A stretch of DNA of 64,000 bases from positions 1,113,696 through 1,177,695 of the forward strand of contig NZ_JH806632.1 in NCBI RefSeq assembly GCF_000295095.1, written 5' to 3'. Positions 28,159 to 37,269 of this stretch are shown here, piece by piece. Within the stretch, counting starts at the first letter, position 1. Every line of letters starts with the position of its first letter. Made by a program: the position numbers and the translations under genes. The notes below the pieces were generated by a model. That model had not been told where the DNA came from, did no database searches, and saw only the letters and a program-made list of their open reading frames with translations. Source of the DNA: Actinomyces timonensis DSM 23838 (GTDB taxonomy: Bacteria; Actinomycetota; Actinomycetes; Actinomycetales; Actinomycetaceae).

Positions 28159-28782
28159 TCAGCCGTAGGTATCACGGGGGCCGCGCCCGCCGCGCACGGG
28201 GAAGCGGCCGTGACGCCAGGTCGGCCCGGCGGGCCCCAGCACATGGATGTCGACGGCGGCGCCCCCGGCCTCCTCGCTGACGCGCCGCATGATCGTGGGC
28301 ATCATGAGCCTGAGCTGCTGGGCCCAGCTGGAGGAGGAGGCCCGGATGGTGATCCTGCCGGGCTCGAAGGACTCCACGCGCGAGTGCTCGGCCACGGACC
28401 TCCCGACGATCTCCTCCCAGCGGGCGGCGACGCCGGCGACGGCGAGCATCCCCGCCCATCCCTTGCGGTCGACCATGCGCGCGAGATCCTTCTTCGCGGT
28501 GCGCGGGTCGAAGCGGCTGGGGCCCGGGCGGCCGCGATCGGTGGCCAGCCCTGGCGCGCGGTCCGTCCAGTCCGATCCCTCGGGGCTGGCAGCGCCCTCG
28601 CCGTCGATCCCCACCCGGCGCCGGGGAGCGTCCCAGGGGGCGGGGTCATCCGCACCAGGGGCGCCACTGTCTCGTATGGGCCCGCGCATCTGGCCGCGCT
28701 CGAAGGCCGAGGCCCGCACGCGGGACAGGGCGCGCGAGGCGAGGCTCGCGCTGTCGCCGGTCTCCTTGTCCGCATCAGTCAC
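28159..28782 (-). CDS. dciA: DciA-family helicase-loading protein (DUF721)
   Basis: A 207-residue protein. The first 85 residues are Arg/Gly/Asp/Pro-rich and disordered. The DUF721 domain follows: WAGMLAVAGVAARWEEIVG, HSRVESFEPGRITIRASSSS, and QQLRLMMPTIMRRVSEE. DciA recruits the replicative helicase in bacteria that lack DnaC or DnaI. The GTG start overlaps the recF stop by 8 bases. The recF-dciA-gyrB order is the actinobacterial norm. Confidence 0.93.
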   Translation of the reverse strand: MTDADKETGDSASLASRALSRVRASAFERGQMRGPIRDSGAPGADDPAPWDAPRRRVGIDGEGAASPEGSDWTDRAPGLATDRGRPGPSRFDPRTAKKDLARMVDRKGWAGMLAVAGVAARWEEIVGRSVAEHSRVESFEPGRITIRASSSSWAQQLRLMMPTIMRRVSEEAGGAAVDIHVLGPAGPTWRHGRFPVRGGRGPRDTYG

Positions 28783-29995
28783 GGGTGACCTCCGATCCGG
28801 ACACGCGGAATCTCGCGCCCGTCAGCCCTTCCGGCACATCGGCGTCGACGGCGGCGGTGACCAGGACCTGCTGGGCGCCGGCCACCATCGCGGCCAGGGC
28901 CCTGCGGCGCTTGTCATCGAGCGAGGCGAAGACGTCGTCGAGGATGAGGACGGGCTCTCCATCGCCGCCGTAGGCGTCGACGTCGTGGCGCAGCATCTCG
29001 TAGGAGGCCAGCCGCAGTGCCAGCGCCAGCGACCACTGCTCGCCGTGGGAGGCGAAGCCCTTGGCGGGCAGGCCGCCGAGGAAGAGGGAGAGGTCGTCGC
29101 GGTGGGCGCCCACGAGGTTGGCGCCGCGCTCGACCTCGCGCTCGTGGAGCCCGCCCATGGCCGTCTCCAGGCGGGCGGCGAGCTGGGCGGCGTCGATGAG
29201 CGCGCTCTCCGCGGCCAGCGTCTCCTCCCAGGCGGGACCGGGCTCGGGGTCATCGGCTCCCTCATGGGCGAGGAGGCTGGAGCGGTAGGCCAGTCGCGCC
29301 TCGGACTGGTTGTCGGAGACGGCCTCGTAGCAGGACTCGACCCAGGGGCGCAGGCGCTGGACGACTTCCACGCGCGCGGCGATGAGGCGGGAGGCGGCCG
29401 CGGCGAGCTGGGCGTCCCAGACCTCCAAGGTGGACATCATCGATTCCACCGAGGAGGAGCCCCGGCCCCTGTGGGCGCGGGCCGAGCGCAGGAGGCTCGC
29501 GCGCTGGGCGAGGATCTTGTCGTGCTCGAGGCGCACCCCGGCGAGCGCTGGCCGGAGCATGACGGCGAGGTCGTCGAGGAATCGGCGCCGCACCCCGGGC
29601 TCATCGCGCACGAGGGCAAGGTCCTCCGGGGCGAAGACGACGGTGCGCAGGATGCCGGTGAGGTCCCGCGGGCGGCAGGCGCCCCGGTTGAGCCGGGCGC
29701 GGTTGGCCTTGCCCGCGATGATCTCGATCTCGATGACGCTGGGGCGATCGCCGTGAACGACCTTCGCCCTCACGACGGCGCCCCCGGGCTGCTCGCCGTC
29801 GCCCGTGCGCCGAACGAGGGCCCGATCCGCGCCGACGCGATGGCTGCTCAGCGTGGACAGGTAGGCGATCGCCTCGACAAGGTTGGTCTTGCCCTGCCCG
29901 TTGGGGCCGATGAACGCGCTGATGCCGGGCTCCAGGCCCACCACGAGGTGCCGATAGGACCTGAAGTCATCGAGTGCCAGGTCGGAGACGTACAC
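28775..29995 (-). CDS. recF: RecF recombination/repair ATPase
   Basis: An SMC-like ATPase of 406 residues that helps load RecA at gaps. Walker A is FIGPNGQGKTNLV (about 30-42), the signature is in LALALRLASYEM, and Walker B is PVLILDDVFASLDDKRR. It starts MYVSDLALDDFRSYRHL, as RecF proteins do, from GTG 29993-29995. Length is normal. It lies 60 bp after dnaN on the same strand. Confidence 0.97.
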   Translation of the reverse strand: MYVSDLALDDFRSYRHLVVGLEPGISAFIGPNGQGKTNLVEAIAYLSTLSSHRVGADRALVRRTGDGEQPGGAVVRAKVVHGDRPSVIEIEIIAGKANRARLNRGACRPRDLTGILRTVVFAPEDLALVRDEPGVRRRFLDDLAVMLRPALAGVRLEHDKILAQRASLLRSARAHRGRGSSSVESMMSTLEVWDAQLAAAASRLIAARVEVVQRLRPWVESCYEAVSDNQSEARLAYRSSLLAHEGADDPEPGPAWEETLAAESALIDAAQLAARLETAMGGLHEREVERGANLVGAHRDDLSLFLGGLPAKGFASHGEQWSLALALRLASYEMLRHDVDAYGGDGEPVLILDDVFASLDDKRRRALAAMVAGAQQVLVTAAVDADVPEGLTGARFRVSGSEVTRD

Positions 29996-30055
29996 GAGCG
30001 GCGCGCGAGGACGGTTGTGAGAATTGCGAGAACGCTGTCAGTGCCTCGCGCCGGG

Positions 30056-31189
30056 TCAGGCGCCGAAGCGGATCGGCATGATGAGGTAGCGGAAGGAGGA
30101 GTCCTCCTCGCCGCCGATGGCGCTCATGCCGGTCAGGACCGCGGGCTTGGAGGCGTGGGTGAAGTCGAGTCGCACGTAGGGGTCGGAGATGGCGCCCAGC
30201 CCGTCGAGGAGGTACCCCGGGTTGAAGGCGGTGGCGATGTCCTCGCCCTCCAGGTGCGCCACGATGCTCTCGGAGGCCTGGGCGTCGTCGCCCTGGCCGG
30301 CCTCGAGGCTGAGGCTTCCTTGGGTGAACGACATGTGGATGGGGGTGGAGCGCTCGGCGACGAGGCTGACGCGGCGGACCGCGGCCATGAGCTCCTCGCG
30401 CCCGACGGTGGCGTGGATGAGAGTCTGCTCGGGGAAGAGGCGCAGTACCGGTGGGTAGTCGCCGTCGGTGAGAAGGGACGTGGTGCGGCGCCCGCCGGCC
30501 TCGAATCCGATGAGGCCCGAGGAGATCGCTCCGCCATTGCCCAGGGCGAGGGTGACGTCCCCGGACGAGGTGAGCGACTTGGCCACATCAGACAACGTTC
30601 GGGCCTTGAGCAGGGCAGTGGTCTCCAGGGAGGAGTCCGACGGCGTCCAGGTCATCTCGCGCACGGCGAGGCGGTAGCGGTCCGTGGCCATGAGGGTGAG
30701 GGCGTTGCCCTGGACATCGACCTGGATGGAGGTGAGCAGCGGCAGGGTCTCGTCACGGGAGGCCGCGATGGAGACCTGGCCCACCGCCTGGGCGAGGTCG
30801 TGGGCGTCGATCGTTCCAGCGGTCGACGGCATGGAGGGCAGCGCGGGGTAGTCGTCGGCGGCCATGGCGGCCAGCGAGAAGCGCGAGGATCCGCAGGTGA
30901 CCATGACCTTGGTGCCCTCGAGCTCGAGGTCGACGGGCTTGGCGGGCAGGGCCTTGGCGATGTCGGCGAGCAGTCGTCCGGAGACGAGGACGACGCCCTC
31001 GGTCTCGATGTCGGCCGGCACCTCGCAGTGGGCGGAGACCTCGTAGTCGAAGGAGGCCAGGACGAGCGTCGAACCGGAGGCCTCCAGGCGCACTCCGGCC
31101 AGGACGGGCACGGGGGGACGGGCGGGAACGGAACGGGCTGTCCAGGTGACAGCCTCCGCGAGGACATCGCGGTCGACCCTGAGCTTCAC
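30056..31189 (-). CDS. dnaN: DNA polymerase III beta clamp
   Basis: The sliding clamp, 377 residues, normal length. The start is MKLRVDRDVLAEAVTWTARS. The three clamp domains follow, with PVLAGVRLEA, LMATDRYRLAVREM and RYLIMPIRFGA at the C-terminus that lines the partner-binding pocket. The GTG at 31187-31189 is preceded by AGGGGG. The frame remains open upstream into the origin region but codes unrelated sequence. Confidence 0.98.
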   Translation of the reverse strand: MKLRVDRDVLAEAVTWTARSVPARPPVPVLAGVRLEASGSTLVLASFDYEVSAHCEVPADIETEGVVLVSGRLLADIAKALPAKPVDLELEGTKVMVTCGSSRFSLAAMAADDYPALPSMPSTAGTIDAHDLAQAVGQVSIAASRDETLPLLTSIQVDVQGNALTLMATDRYRLAVREMTWTPSDSSLETTALLKARTLSDVAKSLTSSGDVTLALGNGGAISSGLIGFEAGGRRTTSLLTDGDYPPVLRLFPEQTLIHATVGREELMAAVRRVSLVAERSTPIHMSFTQGSLSLEAGQGDDAQASESIVAHLEGEDIATAFNPGYLLDGLGAISDPYVRLDFTHASKPAVLTGMSAIGGEEDSSFRYLIMPIRFGA

Positions 31190-31850
31190 TGTGGCCCCCT
31201 GACGAGAGTGCGGACGGACAACATCGGCGAGTGTAGACGGTTTGCGGCCGGCGCACGAGGCGCCTGCTGTGGCGGGGATCGGGGCGCGGCCTGGTCCGGG
31301 GAGCTCGGTGAGGTAGGTGATCCCAGGGGGCGCGCGGTGCCTCGTTGGTCGGTCGTGTGATTCGGGCCGGTGTAGTGAGTTGGTAGGTGTAGTAGGAGGT
31401 GTGGATCCTGTGGGTAACGGGCTTCCGCGCTGGCCGCGCGCGGGAGGGGATGTGGAATAACAAAAGAGTGGTTCGGTGCCCCGGGGCACGGCAGGGGTGG
31501 AGGGGCGTAGGAGCGGCCGGGGCCGACTCACAGGGAGAGACCATGAGCGCCACAGCGCAGGGGGTGGTGGTCCACGGCATCGGCGATGTTGTCCACAGCT
31601 CTGTCCACAGACGTGGATCCAGACTCAAGAACCTCATCGATCACACGAGTCATACATGCCCCACGGCTGCGCGCATCCCCGTCAAAGCAAGGCAAACTCA
31701 TCATCCACCCCTATAACCGAGACCGGGCGAACAGCACGGCGAGACCGGTTCTGAAGGAACCACAGAGGTGCTGATTGCTGTGGGAGTGGCTGAGCCTGTG
31801 GATAATCGCCCGGTCTCGCGGTGCTGTTCGCCCGGTCTCGCGAGGGAGGG
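31190..31850. other. Probable oriC (dnaA-dnaN intergenic region)
   Basis: This gap of 661 bp between dnaA and dnaN holds a perfect DnaA box TTATCCACA on the minus strand (31797-31805). One-mismatch boxes are TTGTCCACA at 31589-31597 and the complement of TTACCCACA at 31409-31417. Weaker ones are at 31400-31408, 31451-31459 and 31601-31609. GGAATAACAAAAGAG (about 31454-31469) and CTATAACC near 31711 are the most AT-rich parts, so the unwinding element is not obvious. A long inverted repeat (31718-31840) surrounds the perfect box. Position and boxes make this the best origin candidate. Confidence 0.75.
31718..31840. repeat. Large inverted repeat around a DnaA box
   Basis: The left arm (31718-31748) is CGAGACCGGGCGAACAGCAC then GGCGAGACCGG. 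The right arm (31810-31840) is its complement with one mismatch. The arms are 31 bp and the loop is 61 bp, with the perfect DnaA box at 31797-31805. The right arm ends 10 bp before the dnaA stop codon. The same 22-bp unit occurs in tandem at 1470-1513. It could act as the dnaA terminator, or form a cruciform within oriC. Confidence 0.75.
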
Positions 31851-33473
31851 TCAGTCCTGCTCCAGGGCCGCTTGCTTGATGCGGCTGGTCATCTCGGTGA
31901 CCTGGTTGAAGGTGGAGCGGCGCTCGGCCATCTGCTGGCGGATCTTCTTGTCCGCGCTCATGACCGTGGTGTGGTCGCGCCCGCCGAACTCCCGGCCGAT
32001 CTTGGGCAGCGAGAGGTCCGTGAGCTCGCGGCACAGGTACATGGCGATGTGGCGCGCGTGGACGATGAGGCGCGAGCGGTTGGCGCTGCACAGGTCGTCG
32101 ACGGTGATGCCGAAGTAGTCCGCCGTCTGCGTCATGATGAGGGAGGTGGTGATCTCCTCGCCGGCGGGATCGGAGATGATGTCCCGCAGGACCATCTCGG
32201 CCAGGGTCTGGTCGATCGTCTGCTGGTTGAGGGAGGCGAAGGCGGTCACCCGGATGAGCGCGCCCTCGAGCTCGCGGATGTTCGTGGTGACCCGGGAGGC
32301 GATGTACTCCAGGACGTCCATCGGAAGGTCGAGGCCCTCGGCGCGGGCCTTGAGCGACAGGATCGCCATGCGCGTCTCGAGGTCCGGCGGCTGGACGTCG
32401 GCGAGCAGTCCCCACTCGAAGCGGGAGCGCAGGCGCTCGTCGAGGTTGTTCATGGCCTTGGGCGGCTGGTCTGCGGTGAGGACCACCTGCTTGCCCGCCG
32501 AGTGGAGGGCGTTGAAGGTGTGGAAGAACTCCTCGAGCGTCTGCTCCTTGTCCGCAAGGAACTGGATGTCGTCGACGAGGAGGATGTCGACGTCGCGGTA
32601 GCGCCGCTTGAAGGAGTCGAGGCTGCCGTTGTCGCGGTTGTCCCGCACCGCGGCGATGAAATCGGCCGTGAACTCCTCGGAGTTGACGTACTTGATGCGC
32701 ATCGTGGGGTCGAGCGTGCGCGCGTAGTGGCCGATGGCGTGGAGCAGGTGGGTCTTGCCGAGCCCCGAGCCCCCGTAGATGAACAAGGGGTTGTAGGCGC
32801 GCGCCGGGGCCTCGGCGACGGCGATCGACGCCGCGTGCGCGAAGCGGTTGGAGGAGCCTGTGACGTAGGTGTCGAAGGTATAGCGCGGGTTGAGCGTCGA
32901 GCCGTCGGAGCCCGCGGGAGCCGTCGCGGCGAAGGGATTCGATCCGGTGCTGCCCGCCGAGGGGGCGTGGACGGGCATACCGATCGCGAAGTCCGTGCGC
33001 CCCGCGACGAGGGCCGACGGCGTCGGCTGGGGCATCGGCGCGCCCGAGGGCACCGAGGACGGGGTCAGGCTCGAGGGGGCCGATCCGGCGTCGGCCATGG
33101 TGGTGGGGTGGACCACCGGTGGCGTGATCGGCGGCGCCGGGGGGACGGAGGACAGGAAGGGGCCCCCGGGCAGGCTCTGCTCAGCGCTTGGGGCCGACGG
33201 CGGGGGCGGGGGAACGAGGTCGCCAGAGGTATCGATCATGACCTCGAAGGGGACCTCCGTGCCCCAGGCGGCCATGAGGGCGCGGCCGATGGGGCCGCGG
33301 GACTTGTCGATGATGTCCTTGGCGAATGAGGAGCCCGCGACGAGGACCAGGGTGCCATCGACGTCGATGACCCGGGTCATGCGGATGATGGACACCTTGC
33401 CCTGGCCGAGCTCTCCCGAGGCCGCGAGGACCTCGAGAGCCGAGCGCCACTTGGTGACCGCGTCCTCGAGCAC
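31851..33473 (-). CDS. dnaA: Replication initiator DnaA
   Basis: An AAA+ initiator of 540 residues. Domain I (about 1-85) is followed by a long Pro/Ser/Gly linker (domain II, about 90-200). Domain III has Walker [10 protein letters not shown] near residue 235, Walker [10 protein letters not shown] and a sensor Arg segment. Domain IV has the box-reading [16 protein letters not shown]. The GTG at 33471-33473 has AGGAG seven bases upstream (CAGGAGAACCAC); the frame is open further up, to 33572, but the fold begins at [15 protein letters not shown]. Confidence 0.98.
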   Translation of the reverse strand: MLEDAVTKWRSALEVLAASGELGQGKVSIIRMTRVIDVDGTLVLVAGSSFAKDIIDKSRGPIGRALMAAWGTEVPFEVMIDTSGDLVPPPPPSAPSAEQSLPGGPFLSSVPPAPPITPPVVHPTTMADAGSAPSSLTPSSVPSGAPMPQPTPSALVAGRTDFAIGMPVHAPSAGSTGSNPFAATAPAGSDGSTLNPRYTFDTYVTGSSNRFAHAASIAVAEAPARAYNPLFIYGGSGLGKTHLLHAIGHYARTLDPTMRIKYVNSEEFTADFIAAVRDNRDNGSLDSFKRRYRDVDILLVDDIQFLADKEQTLEEFFHTFNALHSAGKQVVLTADQPPKAMNNLDERLRSRFEWGLLADVQPPDLETRMAILSLKARAEGLDLPMDVLEYIASRVTTNIRELEGALIRVTAFASLNQQTIDQTLAEMVLRDIISDPAGEEITTSLIMTQTADYFGITVDDLCSANRSRLIVHARHIAMYLCRELTDLSLPKIGREFGGRDHTTVMSADKKIRQQMAERRSTFNQVTEMTSRIKQAALEQD

Positions 33474-33579
33474 GTGGTTCTCCTGAGTGATGATGAACGG
33501 ATCTAGGCAACGAGGGTAACCCGCGGGGGCCCCTTCCGCCGACGTGGCCCGTTTCTCACCTCCGAGCAGCACCGGGGGT

Positions 33580-33609
33580 TTGACCCGTCAGAGCGCCGAA
33601 ACGTATTGT
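33580..33609 (+). promoter_or_regulatory. Putative rpmH promoter
   Basis: TTGACC (33580-33585) and TATTGT (33604-33609) are 18 bases apart, close to the actinobacterial sigma-A pattern. A start site near 33616 would leave a leader of about 105 bases to rpmH. The divergent dnaA promoter must lie between 33474 and about 33570, but I cannot place its hexamers. Confidence 0.6.
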
Positions 33610-33720
33610 GGTGCGGACGTTCGCGTGGAGTCACGCCCCTCACCCTGGGGCCGCCACCGCGAGCGACAGCGCCGCGGCCCCGCGTCGCGCTGTTCCACGT
33701 TTCCGACCAGGAGTATCCCC

Positions 33721-33858
33721 GTGAGCAAGCGGACCTTTCAGCCGAACAACCGCCGTCGCGCCAAGGTGCACGGCTTCCGCAAGCGCATGAGCACCCGCGC
33801 TGGCCGCGCCGTTCTCGCCTCGCGCCGCCGCAAGGGCCGCGCGCGTCTCGCCGCCTGA
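33721..33858 (+). CDS. rpmH: Ribosomal protein bL34
   Basis: A basic 45-residue protein of the large subunit. [20 protein letters not shown] and [16 protein letters not shown] match bL34 throughout. The GTG start is preceded by AGGAG. It begins the conserved rpmH-rnpA-yidD-yidC-jag-rsmG-parAB run. Confidence 0.98.
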   Translation: MSKRTFQPNNRRRAKVHGFRKRMSTRAGRAVLASRRRKGRARLAA

Positions 33859-33859
33859 G

Positions 33860-34228
33860 GTGATCCCGGCCGCGCATCGGATGCTGCGATCGGATGATTT
33901 CTCGATCGCGGTGAAGTCCGGTGCGCGCAGTGGGAGCCGCAGGCTCGTCGTTCACTATCGCGCCGGCGAGGCCGGGGACACAGCTCCCGGACTCGTCGGC
34001 GTTGTGGTGCCGAAGAAGCAGGTGGCCAGGGCCACGCACCGCAATCGCATCAAGCGCCGCATCCGGGCCCTCATGAGGGCGAGGATCGGGGGCATCGAGC
34101 CCGGCTCGCGGATCGTCATCCGGGGGCTCGCAGCGGCCGACGGCGCCACGAGCGCGGAGCTCGGCGTCGATCTCGATCGCGCGCTGGCCCGCAGCCGCGA
34201 GCTGGCGGACAGGGACCGACGGCGATGA
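33860..34228 (+). CDS. rnpA: Ribonuclease P protein component
   Basis: The basic protein subunit of RNase P, 122 residues. The N-terminus AAHRMLRSDDFSIAVKSG and the conserved RNR segment in ATHRNRIKRRIRALMRAR (about residues 58-75) are typical. The GTG at 33860 lies one base after the rpmH stop. The stop overlaps yidD by 4 bases. Confidence 0.96.
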   Translation: MIPAAHRMLRSDDFSIAVKSGARSGSRRLVVHYRAGEAGDTAPGLVGVVVPKKQVARATHRNRIKRRIRALMRARIGGIEPGSRIVIRGLAAADGATSAELGVDLDRALARSRELADRDRRR

Positions 34229-34530
34229 CCGGCTCATCCTCCTCCCGCTTTTCCGTCCTCGCCCGGGCCATGACGGCCTGCGTCCAGGCCTACCAGCGGT
34301 GGATCTCCCCGGCGATCCCCGCTCGGTGCCGCTACTACCCGAGTTGTTCGTCCTACGCCGTCGAGGCGCTTGGCACACATGGCGCCCTCAAGGGCCTCGT
34401 GCTGGCGACCTGGCGGATCCTCAGATGCAATCCCTGGAGCAGGGGCGGCGTCGATCATGTGCCTGACCGAGGTCAATGGCGCTACCACCACCCACACGAC
34501 ATCCCCCGTTTCGAGCTCGAGAAGGGCTGA
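34225..34530 (+). CDS. yidD: YidD membrane protein insertion factor
   Basis: A 101-residue protein with the YidD core: YQRWISPAIPARCRYYPSCS, SSYAVEALGTHGALKG and RILRCNPWSRGGVD. The three conserved Cys are present. An amphipathic N-terminus probably binds the membrane. YidD helps YidC-dependent insertion. It overlaps rnpA by 4 bases. Confidence 0.96.
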   Translation: MTGSSSSRFSVLARAMTACVQAYQRWISPAIPARCRYYPSCSSYAVEALGTHGALKGLVLATWRILRCNPWSRGGVDHVPDRGQWRYHHPHDIPRFELEKG

Positions 34531-34593
34531 GCGGGAAGCGCCGGTTCATCCGGCAGGCGGTTCCCTCCCGCCAGACGCATACAAGGAGTGCAG

Positions 34594-35793
34594 ATGGACT
34601 CGTTCCTTTGGCCGCTCAAGGTGGCTATCGCCTGGGTCATGGTCCACATCCACCAGGCCCTGGTCGCGATCGGCCTGCCCAGCGGTTCTGGCATCGCGTG
34701 GGTGCTGTCGATCGTCGGCCTGACGATCGTCGTCCGCCTGCTCATCATGCCGCTGTTCGTGAAGCAGATCCGCGCTCAGCGGGGCATGCAGCTCATGCAG
34801 CCCGAGCTCAAGGCGCTCCAGGAAAAGTACAAGGGCAAGAAGGACCCGGCCTCCCGCCAGCGGCAGCAGGAGGAGATGATGGCCCTCTACCGCAAGCACG
34901 GGACCAACCCCATGGCCTCCTGCCTGCCCATCCTCGTGCAGCTGCCGATCTTCTGGGCCCTCTTCCGGGTGCTCTACCACCTCCAGCCCATCGCCAACGG
35001 CAACGGCTACTCCGGCCACTACTCCATCGGCCCGCTCACCCAGGAGTTCGCCCAGCAGGTGCAGGACTCGACGGTTTTCGGGGCGCCGCTGTCCTCGTCC
35101 TTCATGCACGCCGACGGCAACCTGACGGTCCAGATCGTCTCCGTCATCCTCATCCTCGCCATGTCCGTGAGCCAGTGGTACACGATGGCGCAGATCACCA
35201 CGAAGAACATGCCGGACTCGTCCAAGACGGACGACAACCCGATGATGCGCACCCAGAAGATCATGATGACGGCGATGCCCATCATGTTCGCGGTGACCGG
35301 CATCAACTTCCAGATCGGCGTGCTCATCTACTGGCTGGTCTCGAACCTGTGGACCATGGGCCAGCAGTTCTACACGATCCACCAGATGCCCGCCCCGGGA
35401 TCCGAGGCAGAGCGCAACTACCGCGCCAAGCAGAACGCCAAGCGCGCCGCCAAGGGACTGCCCTCCCTCGAGGAGGAGGAGGCCGCCAAGCGCCTGGCGG
35501 CGGCCGAGGCCGCTGGCAAGACTGGGGGCCAGCGCGTCCAGCCCGTGCGCAAGAACCGCCAGAAGAAATCCTCCCTGCCGCCCACCGCCGAGGAGGCTCG
35601 CGCCGCGGCGCGGGACTCTGGTGAGGACGCGCAGGATGACGGCTCGTCCTCGACATCGTCGGGCTCGACCAAGCACGGCGGGCTCACCGAGCAGGAGATC
35701 GCCCGACGCCGTTACGAGCGCAAGGCCCGTGCCCGCCAGCAGGCGGCCGCCAAGCGCAAGGCCCAGGCCAAGAAGCAGCGCAAGAACCGCTGA
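34594..35793 (+). CDS. yidC: YidC/Oxa1 membrane protein insertase
   Basis: An insertase of 399 residues. The five-span core occupies about 10-275: GIAWVLSIVGLTIVVRLLIM with the groove Arg, then the MQLMQPELKALQEKYKGKKD coiled hairpin, and NPMASCLPILVQLPIFWALF. The basic, Ala/Lys/Arg-rich tail (about 285-399) is typical of actinobacterial YidC and may contact the ribosome. The ATG at 34594 is placed five bases behind AAGGAG; GTG 34588 is in frame but overlaps that site. Confidence 0.96.
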   Translation: MDSFLWPLKVAIAWVMVHIHQALVAIGLPSGSGIAWVLSIVGLTIVVRLLIMPLFVKQIRAQRGMQLMQPELKALQEKYKGKKDPASRQRQQEEMMALYRKHGTNPMASCLPILVQLPIFWALFRVLYHLQPIANGNGYSGHYSIGPLTQEFAQQVQDSTVFGAPLSSSFMHADGNLTVQIVSVILILAMSVSQWYTMAQITTKNMPDSSKTDDNPMMRTQKIMMTAMPIMFAVTGINFQIGVLIYWLVSNLWTMGQQFYTIHQMPAPGSEAERNYRAKQNAKRAAKGLPSLEEEEAAKRLAAAEAAGKTGGQRVQPVRKNRQKKSSLPPTAEEARAAARDSGEDAQDDGSSSTSSGSTKHGGLTEQEIARRRYERKARARQQAAAKRKAQAKKQRKNR

Positions 35794-35847
35794 GCCGGGC
35801 GAGAGCCCCCAGCACCGCACTCTGAGAATCAAAGGAACGGAAAGATC

Positions 35848-36492
35848 GTGACTGACAGCACTGGCAGCGCAGACAGCACCGACAGCACTGACAAGGCGGT
35901 GGCGGCCCCGGCCGTGTCCAACACCGTCAAGCGCCTGGAGGAGGAGGGCGAGGTCGGCGCCGACTACCTCGAGGAACTCCTCGACATCGCCGACCTCGGC
36001 GGGGATATCGACATCGACGTCGATCACGGCCGCGCCTCCATCGCCATCGTCGCCTCGGAGGAGGGCGATGAGCACGAGCTCGCCGACCTCGTCGGCCGCG
36101 ACGGTGAGGTCCTCGAGGCCGTTCAGGAGCTCACCCGGCTGGCCGTCCAGGCCCGCACCGGCAGCCGCTCGCGCCTCATGCTCGACATCAACGGCTATCG
36201 CGCGGCGCGGCGCGAGGAGCTGACCAAGATCGCCGCCGAGGCGGTGGCCCGGGTCCACGCCTCGGGCGAGACCGTGTCGCTGGCGCCGATGAACCCCTTC
36301 GAGCGCAAGGTCTGCCACGACGTCGTCGCGGCTGCTGGCCTTGTCTCCGAGTCCGAGGGCGCCGAGCCTCACCGGCATGTCGTCGTCATGCTGCCCGAGG
36401 ACGGCGCCGAGCCGGGCATCGATGACGACGATGATGGGGACGACGCCGCCAGCGCCACTAGCGCCGACGCCGACGAGGAGAACCAGGACTGA
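35848..36492 (+). CDS. jag: Jag/KhpB R3H-domain RNA-binding protein
   Basis: A 214-residue protein. A KH-like domain (about 40-110, VGRDGEVLEAVQELTRLAVQ) precedes an R3H domain (about 112-180) with GYRAARREELTKIAAEAVAR and MNPFERKVCHDVVAAAGLVS. An acidic Asp tail follows. The homologue KhpB binds RNA with KhpA and influences cell elongation in streptococci, and is also a kinase substrate there. The start is GTG 35848. Confidence 0.93.
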   Translation: MTDSTGSADSTDSTDKAVAAPAVSNTVKRLEEEGEVGADYLEELLDIADLGGDIDIDVDHGRASIAIVASEEGDEHELADLVGRDGEVLEAVQELTRLAVQARTGSRSRLMLDINGYRAARREELTKIAAEAVARVHASGETVSLAPMNPFERKVCHDVVAAAGLVSESEGAEPHRHVVVMLPEDGAEPGIDDDDDGDDAASATSADADEENQD

Positions 36493-36494
36493 TC

Positions 36495-37166
36495 ATGGGA
36501 TCGGGTCAGGAGGACGGCGGGGGCGCCCCGGAGGACCGCGCCGCTGAGGTCGAGCAGCCGAGCGAGGAGATGCGCGAGATCTTCGGACTCGGCTTCCCCG
36601 CGGCGGAGCACTTCGCCCAGATGCTCGTGGCCGAGGGCGAGCTGCGGGGGCTGGTGGGCCCTCGCGAGCTCCCACGCCTCTGGTCCCGGCACCTCGTCAA
36701 CTCCGCCGCCGTCGGACCCTTCCTCCCCTCCCGGGGGACCGTGGCCGACGTCGGATCCGGCGCCGGCTTTCCCGGGATCATCGTCGCGATCATCCGACCA
36801 GATCTAGAGGTTTCGCTTATCGAAACGATGGAACGTCGCGTGGCTTGGCTATCGGACGTCGTCGAGGAGCTCGGCCTCGACAACGTGACGATTCACCGTG
36901 CCCGGGCCGAGGAGATGAAGGAGAAGTACGACGCGGTGACCGCGCGTGCCGTCGCCAACCTCTCCAAGCTCGTCCGCCTCACCGCGCCGATGCTCCGTCC
37001 GGGCGCGAGCCTGCTCGCCCTCAAGGGGGCCAAGGCGGACGATGAGGTCCGCGACGCCAAGTACGTCATCAAGAAGGCGAAGCTCCTCCCCGCTGTCGTC
37101 CATGAAGTCGTCACCGCCGGCGACGACGTGACGAAAGTCGTCCAGGTTCAGCGCCCGCGCCGCTGA
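36495..37166 (+). CDS. rsmG: 16S rRNA (guanine-527-N7) methyltransferase RsmG
   Basis: A SAM-dependent methyltransferase of 223 residues acting on 16S rRNA. The SAM-binding loop is DVGSGAGFPGIIVAI (about 85-99), preceded by LWSRHLVNSAAVGPFLP. VTARAVANLSKLVRLTAPML and LALKGAKADDE are also family-typical. A 25-residue Gly/Glu-rich N-terminus is extra. Two bases separate it from the jag stop. In other bacteria, loss of RsmG gives low-level streptomycin resistance. Confidence 0.96.
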   Translation: MGSGQEDGGGAPEDRAAEVEQPSEEMREIFGLGFPAAEHFAQMLVAEGELRGLVGPRELPRLWSRHLVNSAAVGPFLPSRGTVADVGSGAGFPGIIVAIIRPDLEVSLIETMERRVAWLSDVVEELGLDNVTIHRARAEEMKEKYDAVTARAVANLSKLVRLTAPMLRPGASLLALKGAKADDEVRDAKYVIKKAKLLPAVVHEVVTAGDDVTKVVQVQRPRR

Positions 37167-37269
37167 GTTCGCCTCGCGCCCATCAGTGGCTGGCGGTGCT
37201 CCTGCCGTAGACTGACGGGACAGACGGTGCCCCTGGAGGTACCGTGCGCCGTCGTTGGAGGAGAGCAGC

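Noticed and set aside
28247-31360. A 1037-residue open frame on the plus strand.
   Set aside because: Antisense shadow of dciA, recF and dnaN, all of which have strong motifs.
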